A stretch of 13,511 bases of DNA from Firmicutes bacterium UBA4981 (GCA_002398515.1 DGZL01000150.1:1-13511); one strand, 5' to 3'. Counted from the stretch's first letter, positions 1-7,960 are shown. Translations and numbers: made by a program. Notes: generated by a model from the sequence alone, not told the origin.

Positions 1-1
1 T

Positions 2-298
2 CCTGAGGACGGGTGGGACGGGCGCACGGGTTTTGTGCCTGCTGTTCTAAAGGAAGTTGCTCCGTCTCCTAAAAACACAATTGCTGTTACCTGCGGTCCT
101 CCCATAATGATTAAGTATGTCCTACCTGTTTTGACTGGCCTGGGTTTTTCGCCGGACAGAATTGTAACCACACTTGAAATGCGCATGAAATGCGGAATAG
201 GTATGTGTGGGAGATGTAATATCGGCAGCAAATACGTGTGCCGTCACGGCCCGGTGTTTACGTTGAGGCAACTAATGGAGATGCCTCAGGAATATTGA
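2..298 (+). CDS. C-terminus of an FNR-type flavin/NAD oxidoreductase subunit with a [2Fe-2S] cluster (hydrogenase gamma / AsrB / PyrK-like)
   Basis: The gene is partial: it enters from the left edge in the frame starting at base 2, and its true start lies outside the window. The visible 98 residues contain CGPPIM, the usual end of the NAD-binding lobe of ferredoxin-NADP reductase-like proteins. A cysteine cluster follows (CGIGMCGRC, then a fourth Cys in YVCRHGPVF), as in the [2Fe-2S] domain of dihydroorotate dehydrogenase B electron-transfer subunits and of the gamma subunits of sulfhydrogenases and anaerobic sulfite reductase. By family it passes electrons between NAD(P)H, a flavin and an iron-sulfur cluster in a cytoplasmic complex. 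The partner subunits are outside the window, so the exact complex cannot be named. A hairpin at 382-403 probably ends its transcript. The family call is firm; the subunit identity is open. Confidence 0.85.
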   Translation, partial: PEDGWDGRTGFVPAVLKEVAPSPKNTIAVTCGPPIMIKYVLPVLTGLGFSPDRIVTTLEMRMKCGIGMCGRCNIGSKYVCRHGPVFTLRQLMEMPQEY

Positions 299-381
299 GG
301 CAGTTTGAATGCCGCCTTCCATATCCACTCCCCTTATTTTGAGGCTGGTGTTCACAATGTAGTAGGTCTAGAGAAAAAATG

Positions 382-403
382 AAAAGTCCCAGAAGGACTT
401 TTT
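382..403 (+). terminator. Terminator-like hairpin after the oxidoreductase gene
   Basis: An 8-bp stem, AAAAGTCC (382-389) with GGACTTTT (395-402), closes a 5-base loop and runs into five T residues (399-403). The A-run before it and the T-run after it would let it work on both strands. It lies between the oxidoreductase end and the CggR-like gene and plausibly separates the two transcripts. The stem has few GC pairs, so its strength is uncertain. Confidence 0.55.
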
Positions 404-455
404 CAATTGATGTAGAAAAAGACAGTGGGACAGGAATGAAAGTGGAGGGCAGAAT

Positions 456-1502
456 ATGTCCATAGCAATCAACGAGATTATCTCTCTCCAACAGAAAATA
501 GTTCCGGATTTGCTTGAGGTATTGCTGCTTAGATATAAAATCCTTCAAACAATTTGTTTTCGCCAACCGATTGGCCGTCGTTCAATATCTGAATACGTAG
601 AAACAGGCGAGAGGATTGTGCGAAGAGAAGTGTATTTCTTGCGCGATGTTGGATTGGTGAAAATTGAACCACAAGGCGTTATTGTTACTCAAGTGGGCGA
701 GGAAGTCATGTGGGCTCTACAAGAGTTCATATCTAGCCTTCAAAAGCTGCCCAATTATCAAGTTGAGCTAGAAAGAAGACTAGGCTTAGGCAGGGTCATT
801 ATTATACCCGGGGACTGCGAGCATGACGAACTTGTGTTTATGTCCATGGGGAAAATATTAGGGAAAATCCTGAATGGGACTTTGAAAGACGGTGATATTC
901 TTGCTGTTACCGGTGGGACAACATTATCTCAATTGACTCCTTTCTTGGGAAACTACAAGAAAAAAGTGTTGGTAGTCCCTGCACAAGGAGGTCTGGGTGA
1001 GAAAGTAGATATTCAAGCTAATGCTCTGGCAGCCACCATAGCAGAGAGACTAGGTGCGAAGTATCGCCTGTTACATGTTTCTGATGATCTTGAACGAAAG
1101 TCCATGGCCTTGATAATGGAACAACAACCCTTGATTAGAGAGACAATAGCCCTTATTAAGAGAGCGGATGTTTTGGTTAAGGGTATTGGTGACGCTTATC
1201 AAATGGCTAAGCGACGCCGGTTTAGCAATGAAGAAGTTCAGAATCTAATCAGTAAGAAAGCAGTGGGAGAAGCTTTGGGCTGTTTCTTCGATATTAGCGG
1301 AAGGATAGTCCATAATCGGAGCATAGGAATAGATCTGGATGATTTGGATAATATTGGAACAATAATTGCAATTGCCGGAGGAGCAGAAAAGGCAAAAGCC
1401 ATTTTAGCTGTTCTGGAAAGCAAAAAGCAACACATGCTGATTACAGATTCAGCGGCTGCCAAAGAAATGTTGAGATTACTTGACACGGAATATAAGGCCT
1501 GA
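456..1502 (+). CDS. CggR/SorC-family transcriptional regulator
   Basis: This 348-residue protein has the length and layout of CggR, the repressor of central glycolytic genes in Bacillus. A winged-helix DNA-binding part covers about residues 1-90. A SorC-type sugar-binding domain follows, with VTGGTTLSQL near residue 150, the FFDISGRIV...IGIDLDDL stretch near 280 and IAIAGGAEKAKAI near 310, then LITDSAAAKEML close to the C-terminus. Proteins of this class bind a phosphorylated sugar and leave their operator. The start is set by GGAGGG at 444-449, six bases before the ATG. It is followed by an FGGY kinase and transport genes rather than gapA, so it is more likely a local catabolic regulator than a glycolysis regulator. 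The dyad-rich DNA at 1512-1570 is a candidate binding site. Confidence 0.88.
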   Translation: MSIAINEIISLQQKIVPDLLEVLLLRYKILQTICFRQPIGRRSISEYVETGERIVRREVYFLRDVGLVKIEPQGVIVTQVGEEVMWALQEFISSLQKLPNYQVELERRLGLGRVIIIPGDCEHDELVFMSMGKILGKILNGTLKDGDILAVTGGTTLSQLTPFLGNYKKKVLVVPAQGGLGEKVDIQANALAATIAERLGAKYRLLHVSDDLERKSMALIMEQQPLIRETIALIKRADVLVKGIGDAYQMAKRRRFSNEEVQNLISKKAVGEALGCFFDISGRIVHNRSIGIDLDDLDNIGTIIAIAGGAEKAKAILAVLESKKQHMLITDSAAAKEMLRLLDTEYKA

Positions 1503-1511
1503 ACGAAAGAG

Positions 1512-1570
1512 ACAATATATTGTTCCGAAAGTGGGACGCTTTTGGAACGTATGGACACATTGCGTCCATA
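1512..1570 (+). promoter_or_regulatory. Cluster of dyad symmetries between regulator and kinase; candidate CggR-type operator/leader structure
   Basis: Three symmetric elements lie within 59 bases. A perfect 12-bp palindrome ACAATATATTGT occupies 1512-1523. A 9-bp stem with one G-T pair, GTTCCGAAA (1522-1530) against TTTTGGAAC (1540-1548), has GTGGGACGC in its loop. A 7-bp inverted repeat, TATGGAC (1550-1556) and GTCCATA (1564-1570), has a 7-base spacer. The spacing GGAC-N7-GTCC and the upstream GGGAC 19 bases earlier resemble the tandem CggR operator of Bacillus subtilis (CGGGAC-N6-TGTC repeated about every 20 bp, recalled from the literature). No T-run follows, so these are not simple terminators. 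The regulator-binding role is inference. Confidence 0.4.
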
Positions 1571-1641
1571 TGGCGAAGGAATTGGCCTCGTTTCAGCTTT
1601 CAGTGATTAGAAAAGACAACATGACAGAGAGAGGATGCGAA

Positions 1642-3147
1642 GTGGCTTACTTATTAGGGGTTGACATTGGCACTACTAATGTAAAGGCAGCATTGTTTGA
1701 TACTCGTGGTAATCGCATTTGTGTGGTAAATGAAGGCTATCCAACTTACCGTCCATTTCCCGGATGGGTCGAGCAAGATCCGAACCATTGGTGGAGTGCA
1801 ACAGTTAGAACCATCTCGCAACTGATAAGCACGACAGGAATTGAACCGAAGAGAATCCGAGCTATTGGATTGTCCGGACACGTACGCAGCGCGGCCATTC
1901 TTGATAGAAACTTCAATCCTATTCGAAATGGCATTGTATGGTCAGATACAAGAACTGAGGCAGAATATCGTTGGCTCAATGAAAAAATGGGAGATGAGCT
2001 AATTAGCATAACCGGTAATAAAGCTGCCACGACTTTCTCCGCACCTCAGATAATCTGGTTAAGAAATAACTATCCACATCAATACGAAAAGATCTCGTAC
2101 ATATGTACACCAAAAGAATTTGTGATCCACAAGCTTACCGGCGTGTTTGCCGGTGATGTTTCGGATCAGTCCGGTTCCTTGCTGATGGATGCTAAAAAGC
2201 GAAATTGGTCTGAGCAACTATTAGCAAAACTAGAGTTGCCACGAGAATGGTTTCCTCCCTTGTATGAGTCGCAGGAGGTTATCGGTGAGATTGGAGCTTA
2301 CGCAGCTGCACATACAGGATTACAAGAAGGGACACCTGTAGTGGCAGGCGGCGGTGATAATTCCTGTGCTGCAATTGGCAGTGGTATTTGCAGGAAAGGA
2401 ATAGCTTTGATTATCATTGGGACAGCCGGTATTGTTATGTCTCAACTGGATGAGCCCAAAGGAGACCCTGAGGCAAGGCTTGATCTGTTCTGCAATTCAA
2501 TACCTGATAAATGGTACCTAATAGGTTTGATACAATCAGCCGGCTTTTCTCTTCAATGGTTAGCCAATAGACTGCTCCAGGAAAAAAATGCTGACTTAGA
2601 ACCCAATCAGCAGATATCTTCTTCAGAATGGTTGAGCAAAATCGAGAAGGATCTTGCTTTGATACCTCCAGGTAGCGAGGGGTTGGTTTTCCTTCCCTAT
2701 TTGCAAGGCAAAGGAAGTCCGAATAGAAACTCCAAAGCAACAGGAGTCTTCTGCGGCATGAGTGGTGCTCACAAAAACGAGCACTTGATTAGAGCTGCTA
2801 TGGAAGGGGTTGGTTTCTGTATACGTCAATGTATGGATGTCCTACGTCAGAGAACAGAGATCAATGAAATCAGGTGTGCGGGAAAAGGGGTAACCAATGA
2901 GACATGGCTGCAAATTGTGAGTGACATTTTGGGGCAGCCCATCCGGACTGTTGCTACAGATGAAGAGACTTCATTAGGAGCTGCTATCTTAGCCGGAGTC
3001 GGGGCCGGCATTTTTAGCACGGTAGAAGAAGGCTGCAACAATATGGTCAGAAAAGGTGTGGAGTGTACGCATGACAATACTAAGGCTAACCAATACGAAG
3101 AGTGCTATGGCTTATTCAATTCCATTTCTTCAAGACTAGATATTTAG
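1642..3147 (+). CDS. FGGY-family carbohydrate kinase (xylulokinase-like)
   Basis: This is an ATP-dependent sugar or polyol kinase of 501 residues, the normal length for xylulokinase-like FGGY proteins. The N-terminal phosphate-binding motif DIGTTNVKAALFD lies at residues 8-20. GWVEQDPNHWW follows at 41-51, the probable catalytic Asp is in AGGGDN (residue ~239), and the C-terminal ATP-lobe segment ends in SLGAAILAGVGAG. At the substrate loop, where xylulokinases usually have a GQMHG-like motif, this protein has SGHVRSA (78-84), so the substrate may not be xylulose. The reading frame stays open upstream to an ATG at 1480. GTG 1642 is preferred because GAGAGG (1628-1634 area) sits 7-8 bases before it and the family's N-terminus begins there. 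It lies 139 bases after the CggR-like gene. Confidence 0.88.
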   Translation: MAYLLGVDIGTTNVKAALFDTRGNRICVVNEGYPTYRPFPGWVEQDPNHWWSATVRTISQLISTTGIEPKRIRAIGLSGHVRSAAILDRNFNPIRNGIVWSDTRTEAEYRWLNEKMGDELISITGNKAATTFSAPQIIWLRNNYPHQYEKISYICTPKEFVIHKLTGVFAGDVSDQSGSLLMDAKKRNWSEQLLAKLELPREWFPPLYESQEVIGEIGAYAAAHTGLQEGTPVVAGGGDNSCAAIGSGICRKGIALIIIGTAGIVMSQLDEPKGDPEARLDLFCNSIPDKWYLIGLIQSAGFSLQWLANRLLQEKNADLEPNQQISSSEWLSKIEKDLALIPPGSEGLVFLPYLQGKGSPNRNSKATGVFCGMSGAHKNEHLIRAAMEGVGFCIRQCMDVLRQRTEINEIRCAGKGVTNETWLQIVSDILGQPIRTVATDEETSLGAAILAGVGAGIFSTVEEGCNNMVRKGVECTHDNTKANQYEECYGLFNSISSRLDI

Positions 3148-3310
3148 CAGGAATAGGAGTCTGCTATGGCCTGAATTGGTTCGATTATGTAGGGGGTATC
3201 CATTTCTCAGGGGGGTGATATCGGTAAGTCTCTCCAAAGAGTTGGCTTGTAGATGGGAGGGATGGAAAATCACTATTCTTGATTTGGATATGCATTAAGG
3301 AGTGAAAGTA
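3148..3310. other. Intergenic gap between kinase and ureohydrolase genes
   Basis: These 163 bases contain no convincing gene, terminator or riboswitch. The only protein-like signal is at 3193-3298. One frame reads SQGGDIGKSL and the next frame continues SKELACRWEGWKITILDLDM, which together resemble the start of a ParA/MinD-type P-loop ATPase (KGGVGKS followed by LLIDLD). It would need a frame change, and it may be chance. The last bases carry the AAGGAG ribosome binding site of the next gene (3297-3302). Confidence 0.4.
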
Positions 3311-4267
3311 TTGAGACAATCTAAGAACCTAAAAGACACGCCGAGATATTGCGGGATTCCAACATTTTTCAACAAACCACACACAAGAGAATTGGCTGGA
3401 GTAGATATTGCAATTCTTGGAATACCATTTGAGATGGGGTCTGCGCCTGGAAATATTCATGCGCCTCGAGCTGTTCGCAATGTATCTTGGTTAGTAAGAT
3501 CGACAAATAGCTACCATCTATATGATACTTCCGCACTGAAGATCGTGGATTATGGAGATGTTACAGCTTACCCATCACAATATGAGAAGACATTCGCTAA
3601 CATCGAAGAAGAAGTGACTGAGGTTGTTGAAGCAGGCGTTGTTCCCATTTGTGTAGGTGGCGATCATTCAATAACATATGCGGAACTTAAGGCCATAAAC
3701 AAGGTATATCCGGAATTAGCGCTACTCCAATTTGACGCTCATACTGATACGCATGACAGCTATTTCGGCGATCAAAGGTTTACAAGTGGCAGCGTTTTTC
3801 GCAGGGCTGTTGAGGAAAAACTGATTGAGCCTGGAATCTCGGTTCAAGTGGGTTTGAGGGGAACACTCTATTCGGAAAATGATTACAAAGTTTCCGAGGA
3901 GCTTGGGTTTCAGGTAATCACTGCAGAAGAAGTTCAAGAAGTCGGTATAGAGGAAGTAGTGTCTAGAATCACCGATAGACTGGAAGGTAAGAAGGTATTT
4001 CTGAGTTTCGATATTGATGTGCTGGATCCTGCCTTCGCTCCCGGCACTGCCAGGCCTGAGCCAGGCGGATTGATGTCCAGTGAAGTCTTTCGTATACTCA
4101 GACGTTTAGAAGGAATTGACTTTGCCGGCTTTGATACCGCGGAGTTCAATCCTTCTCATGATGTGGGGAATATCACTGCCGTACTGGTAGCAAACATCAT
4201 ATTTGAGTTCATTAGCCTAATCGGACTAAAAAAACACCGGAACGATAATCCAAGAGAAGGAGTATGA
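3311..4267 (+). CDS. Ureohydrolase of the arginase/agmatinase family
   Basis: A 318-residue enzyme that by family hydrolyses a guanidino (or formimino) group and releases urea or a related product, using two divalent metal ions. All metal-binding motifs are present: GGDHS (His119), DAHTDTHD (Asp142, His144, Asp146) and SFDIDVLDP (Asp234, Asp236), followed by APGTARPEPGG. The family includes agmatinase, guanidinobutyrase, guanidinopropionase and nickel-dependent guanidine hydrolase, and sequence alone does not choose among them. TTG 3311 is taken as start because AAGGAG at 3297-3302 is eight bases upstream and overlaps the alternative GTG at 3302. Its stop overlaps the next gene's first possible ATG (ATGA at 4264-4267). 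Linkage to an importer suggests it acts on the imported compound rather than in polyamine synthesis. Confidence 0.88.
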   Translation: MRQSKNLKDTPRYCGIPTFFNKPHTRELAGVDIAILGIPFEMGSAPGNIHAPRAVRNVSWLVRSTNSYHLYDTSALKIVDYGDVTAYPSQYEKTFANIEEEVTEVVEAGVVPICVGGDHSITYAELKAINKVYPELALLQFDAHTDTHDSYFGDQRFTSGSVFRRAVEEKLIEPGISVQVGLRGTLYSENDYKVSEELGFQVITAEEVQEVGIEEVVSRITDRLEGKKVFLSFDIDVLDPAFAPGTARPEPGGLMSSEVFRILRRLEGIDFAGFDTAEFNPSHDVGNITAVLVANIIFEFISLIGLKKHRNDNPREGV

Positions 4268-4272
4268 GATTA

Positions 4273-5907
4273 ATGTACAAGAAGATCAGTCTCTGTTTAG
4301 TCCTGACTCTGTTGTTGTCGCTCACAGTAGTTACTACTCCTTTTGTCAGTTGTGGAAAATCTAAAGATACACTAATTATTGGAGTCGCAAATACCCCGCC
4401 CACCATTGATCACGAAGTGGGCGCCGGGATGGCATCCCAGTACATGATCCTGGATAACGTGATGGCTCCAGGAGCTATGTTCCCGCTGGTAAAATCAAAA
4501 GAGCCCGGAATGGATCATGTACTGGTTCCTGATCTAAGTGATCTTACAAACTTGCAACCTCAATTGTACGAAAGCTGGGAAGTATCTCCCGACCGAAAGA
4601 CTGCAACTTTTCATTTGAGAAAAGGTGTCAAGAGCGCCTATGGAAATGAACTGACCACCAAAGATGTGCTATGGAAATATGAGAGGCATTTTGCTCTGGG
4701 TGCGGTAGGTCGTTTTGTAATGGCTGTAACAGACATCTATGGTACCGAAAACATAAAGATTATAGATGATTATACGTATGTTACAGAATCAACGGGTCCA
4801 AATACTTTACAAGAATTGGTTTCCACAAATCTGTACGATACCATATGGGATTCTACCGAAGCAAGAAAACACGCTACGCCTGATGATCCTTGGGCGCAAG
4901 ATTGGATATCGAGACATGGCGGAGGATTCGGCGCGTATTATGTTGCAGATTGGGTTGCAGGTCAGCATGTTATCCTTAAAGCTAACCCAAATTATTGGCA
5001 AGGAAAGCCCAGAATCAGTACGGTGATCTTCAAGGTGATTCCGGAAAGCTCGAACCGTGTAGCTATGCTCAAGAGGGGCGAGATTGATATAGCTACTGAG
5101 CTTGCGCCTAGAGAGGTCGATTCCTTGAAAGGAGCGCCCGGGGTGAAAATCGTCAGCATTCCCGCGAATACAAACGATTTCCTTGTTCTCAATCAGAAGT
5201 TGGTGAAGCCATTTGCGGACAAGCGTGTAAGACAGGCGATTAACTACGCAATTCCACAAGACGCGATTGTCGAGACGGCTTACTACGGCCAGGCTAAACC
5301 GTGGCATGCAGTGATTCCTTCAATGATACCTGGAACCATGAATGAGAAAGAATGGAAATACAATTACGACTTGAAAAAAGCAAAGAGACTGCTTGAAGAG
5401 GCCGGCTATGGTAATGGGTTCAGTGTTGAATTGTATTATTCTGCAGGATGGCCGGCGCATGAAACAGCAGCTGTCATGGTTAAAGACAGTCTGGAGAAAA
5501 TCGGAGTAAACGTTGACTTGAGAAAGACCCCAACGGGCTCGTTTGACACTCTTGTCCGTTCATATGAAGCGCCTTTTGCCATTCTCCATGAATACCCTGC
5601 CATACCTAATCCTTTCTTCAGCAGTTCATTGTACTATTTGAGCAAACGTGCAGGGGGCGCCTATGGTGCTTTTGGCTATTATGACAGCCCTGTTCTGGAT
5701 GACTTATTGCTGAAGGGAGTCAGAACTTGGCCATTATCGGAGCAGTATAAGGTAGCCGATAAGGCGCAAAGAACGATTATGGAAGATGCTCCGATGGGAT
5801 GGTTAGTTGAATCTTACTATACAGCCGGTATTCGTGATAATGTTGAGAACTTCAACTGGAATTTTGCCAGCCAAGGAACTTGGTTCCACCTGATGAGCAT
5901 TAAGTAA
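4273..5907 (+). CDS. ABC transporter substrate-binding lipoprotein, family 5 (peptide/nickel/opine type)
   Basis: A 544-residue extracytoplasmic binding protein of the DppA/OppA/NikA class. The first 26 residues are a signal peptide: basic MYKK, a hydrophobic leucine/valine run, then a lipobox-like FVSC with Cys27 as the probable lipidated residue. The family-5 pattern follows: LQPQLYESWEVSPDRKTATF, then LRKGVKSAYGNELTTKDVLW, and later KRVRQAINYAI and KAKRLLEEAGY. ATG 4273 is preferred because AAGGAG (4257-4262) is ten bases upstream, whereas ATG 4264 is only one base from it. It presumably captures the substrate at the membrane surface and hands it to the permeases encoded downstream. Family-5 proteins carry peptides, nickel chelates, opines and oligosaccharides, so the ligand is unknown. 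A stem-loop follows the gene. Confidence 0.9.
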   Translation: MYKKISLCLVLTLLLSLTVVTTPFVSCGKSKDTLIIGVANTPPTIDHEVGAGMASQYMILDNVMAPGAMFPLVKSKEPGMDHVLVPDLSDLTNLQPQLYESWEVSPDRKTATFHLRKGVKSAYGNELTTKDVLWKYERHFALGAVGRFVMAVTDIYGTENIKIIDDYTYVTESTGPNTLQELVSTNLYDTIWDSTEARKHATPDDPWAQDWISRHGGGFGAYYVADWVAGQHVILKANPNYWQGKPRISTVIFKVIPESSNRVAMLKRGEIDIATELAPREVDSLKGAPGVKIVSIPANTNDFLVLNQKLVKPFADKRVRQAINYAIPQDAIVETAYYGQAKPWHAVIPSMIPGTMNEKEWKYNYDLKKAKRLLEEAGYGNGFSVELYYSAGWPAHETAAVMVKDSLEKIGVNVDLRKTPTGSFDTLVRSYEAPFAILHEYPAIPNPFFSSSLYYLSKRAGGAYGAFGYYDSPVLDDLLLKGVRTWPLSEQYKVADKAQRTIMEDAPMGWLVESYYTAGIRDNVENFNWNFASQGTWFHLMSIK

Positions 5908-5927
5908 TAAGAATATCTTGGATTTTC

Positions 5928-5969
5928 GGGAGGCCGGTAACCGGCGTATCCCGCTTGTGCCGGTCTCCC
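5928..5969 (+). promoter_or_regulatory. Intercistronic stem-loop after the binding-protein gene
   Basis: A 10-bp stem with one G-T pair forms between GGGAGGCCGG (5928-5937) and CCGGTCTCCC (5960-5969). A competing small hairpin, GCCGG-TAA-CCGGC, lies at 5933-5945. No T-run follows, so it is probably not a full terminator. Stem-loops placed after a binding-protein gene and before the ATPase genes are known to protect the upstream message or reduce read-through, keeping the binding protein in excess. That role is inferred from position. Confidence 0.5.
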
Positions 5970-6008
5970 AACGTCTTGCTGTATATCAATTAAACGAGGT
6001 TAATAATA

Positions 6009-7004
6009 ATGAAAAGCAAAGATATTCTGGTTGTGGAAGACTTGAACTTATATGCGCCTAATGCGTTTGACGAGAAAGGTCCTGCTCTCTTAAGAAATAT
6101 CAGTTTTGGCTTAGGCCCCAAAGAAATACTGGGGCTTGTCGGAGAAACCGGGGCGGGCAAATCACTATTAATAAATGCGATTGGAAAGAACTTGGATTCC
6201 AATTTGAGACTTACAGGGGGTCAATTGCTCTTCCGTCACAAAGGTCAATTAGTGAATTTGTTGGATGCGAATGACGAACAGATGGGAGAGATATGGGGGA
6301 GAAACATCTCTTTCATTCTGTCAAATACAAGGAGTAGGTTTCACCCGCTGATGACTGTTGGAGAGCAGTTTAGCAATATCATTAGAGCTAACTTCCAGGT
6401 ATCGAATAAAGAAGCTCATGAGAGAGTTATTGAGATGTTCAAATTGGTTCAGATGCCTGATCCACAACAGAATTTCAACAATTATCCCCATGAGCTTAGT
6501 GGAGGGATGGTTCAGAGAGTTGCAATAGCGATTGCTCTGTCAATGTCACCAACACTCTTATTGGCTGATGAACCGACCATGGGTTTGGACGTTACAGTTC
6601 AGAGACAGGTTTTAGATTTGATGTCTTCTCTCTTTTATGATCAGAATTCGTCGATAGTTCTGGCCACACGGGATCTGGGAATAGTAGCTAATTATTGCAA
6701 GAAGGTTGCTGTAATGTTCAAAGGAGAAATAGTTGAGCTTGCTTCCGTTGAAGACTTTTTCAAGAGACCAAGGCACCCATATAGCAAATACCTATTGCAA
6801 ATAGCATTTGCATCCAATCAGAAAATTGAGGAAGAGGATGTGGAGCTAGACTTAGCTGCAAAAGAGACATATCGCAGGTATGACCGAGGATGCTTTTTTG
6901 CTGATAGTTGCCGGATATCTCAAGAAAGATGCTGGACAGAGGCTCCCGAGAGAATTGAGACCAGTGAATACCACTATGTAAAATGTCATAGGGGCGTTGA
7001 ATAA
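6009..7004 (+). CDS. ABC importer ATPase subunit, DppD/OppD-like, with altered Q-loop and H-loop
   Basis: A 331-residue nucleotide-binding subunit of the peptide-type importer. Walker A is GETGAGKS (45-52), the signature is LSGGM (163-167) and Walker B is LLLADEPT with Glu188. Two conserved positions differ from the family norm. The Q-loop, usually like IFQEP, reads FILSNT, placing Ser105 where Gln is expected. The H-loop, usually THDL, reads ATRDLG, with Arg221 replacing the switch histidine. The C-terminus has the oligopeptide-transporter extension (HPYSKYL) and a cysteine group (Cys295, Cys301, Cys308, Cys326) of the kind that can hold an iron-sulfur cluster in some OppD proteins. CGAGG at 5995-5999 lies before the ATG. 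Its stop codon shares one base with the next ATG. It should pair with the following ATPase as a heterodimer. Confidence 0.92.
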   Translation: MKSKDILVVEDLNLYAPNAFDEKGPALLRNISFGLGPKEILGLVGETGAGKSLLINAIGKNLDSNLRLTGGQLLFRHKGQLVNLLDANDEQMGEIWGRNISFILSNTRSRFHPLMTVGEQFSNIIRANFQVSNKEAHERVIEMFKLVQMPDPQQNFNNYPHELSGGMVQRVAIAIALSMSPTLLLADEPTMGLDVTVQRQVLDLMSSLFYDQNSSIVLATRDLGIVANYCKKVAVMFKGEIVELASVEDFFKRPRHPYSKYLLQIAFASNQKIEEEDVELDLAAKETYRRYDRGCFFADSCRISQERCWTEAPERIETSEYHYVKCHRGVE

Positions 7005-7960
7005 TGCAAATACTTGAAGTGAAAAATCTGCACAAAAGATTCCCTATCAAGAAAGGTCGTTCTGTCTATGCTGTAAATGGGGTTGATTTTACAGTTGAGC
7101 AGGGCCAAACCCTTGGATTAGTCGGGGAAAGCGGTTGCGGTAAAACAACTGTAGGAAGATGCGTTTGTCACTTGCTTGAGCCAACTGAGGGGGAAATCCT
7201 TTTCAGGGGCAAGGACATAGTTAGACTCTCCAAACCGGGTTTGAAGAATCTACGAAAAGAGATTCAAATAGTTTTTCAAGACCCGTATGGTTCATTGAAC
7301 CCAAGGAAACTGGTTAGGCAAATATTAGAGGAACCCCTTATTGTCAATGGAGTTAATGCTAAAGACCGGCGGTTAAGACGCGTTGCTGAAATACTGGCGA
7401 TGATCGAATTGGATAATGGCTATTTGGAGAAGTATCCAATTCAACTGACGCAAGGAGAGCAGCAGAGAGTGAGCATTGCTCGCGCATTTATCACTAATCC
7501 CAGACTTGTTGTGCTCGATGAACCCACTTCGCTGTTAGATGTTCGTTTCAGAGGGGAAATTGTTCTTCTGCTGAAAAGGCTTCAGAGAGAAACAGGATGC
7601 TCTTATATATTCATTTCTCACGACTTGAATGTGGTATACCAGATTAGTCACAGGATAGCAGTGATGTATCTTGGGAGAGTCGTGGAAGAAGGGCCGCCTG
7701 ATACTGTTTTTGATACTCCCAACCATCCATACACACAGGCTTTGCTAGCGGCGACTTTGTTCCCTGATCCTGACCAAAGGCGAACCGGTTTTGCTCTTAA
7801 AGGGGAGGTACCAAGTCCGGTTAATCTGCAGAACGACCAATGCAATTTTGCTTCGCGTTGCCCGTCTGCAAGGGATGTTTGCTTTGAGTCATCGCCTAAG
7901 CTCAGGATTGTAGGGGAAGACCACTATTCAGCATGTCATGAGCAAGAATCGAACACCTAA
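7004..7960 (+). CDS. ABC importer ATPase subunit, DppF/OppF-like, with degenerate signature motif
   Basis: A 318-residue second ATPase of the importer. Walker A GESGCGKT (41-48), Q-loop IVFQDP (Gln92), Walker B LVVLDEPT (Glu173) and switch histidine His206 in ISHDLNVV are all canonical. The ABC signature, normally LSGGQ, is LTQGE (148-152). The C-terminal extension carries HPYTQALL and the cysteine-containing segment typical of Opp/Dpp ATPases (CNFASRC...VC...CH). It starts at ATG 7004 in a TAATG overlap with the upstream ATPase, so translation is probably coupled. In a head-to-tail heterodimer its altered signature would face the nucleotide site of the upstream subunit, which itself has altered Q- and H-loops. 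Confidence 0.93.
   Translation: MQILEVKNLHKRFPIKKGRSVYAVNGVDFTVEQGQTLGLVGESGCGKTTVGRCVCHLLEPTEGEILFRGKDIVRLSKPGLKNLRKEIQIVFQDPYGSLNPRKLVRQILEEPLIVNGVNAKDRRLRRVAEILAMIELDNGYLEKYPIQLTQGEQQRVSIARAFITNPRLVVLDEPTSLLDVRFRGEIVLLLKRLQRETGCSYIFISHDLNVVYQISHRIAVMYLGRVVEEGPPDTVFDTPNHPYTQALLAATLFPDPDQRRTGFALKGEVPSPVNLQNDQCNFASRCPSARDVCFESSPKLRIVGEDHYSACHEQESNT

Noticed and set aside
299..455. Guanidine (ykkC-type or mini-ykkC) or other riboswitch upstream of the regulator or ureohydrolase
   Set aside because: Looked for because of the ureohydrolase. No ACGR hairpin pair or other conserved core was seen here or in 3148-3310.
258..566. 102-codon minus-strand open frame
   Set aside because: It overlaps the regulator start and the intergenic hairpin, has no recognisable domain and no ribosome binding site.
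1480..1641. 54-residue N-terminal extension of the FGGY kinase frame
   Set aside because: The extension has no ribosome binding site, crosses the dyad cluster and does not resemble the family. GTG 1642 has a good site and the standard N-terminus.
3215..3298. 27-codon GTG-started open frame before the ureohydrolase
   Set aside because: The G-run abuts the start with no spacing. It is more simply read as part of a possible decayed fragment or chance.
4807..5307. 166-codon minus-strand open frame
   Set aside because: It is antisense to the binding-protein gene, which has clear family motifs. No domain or start signal was seen.
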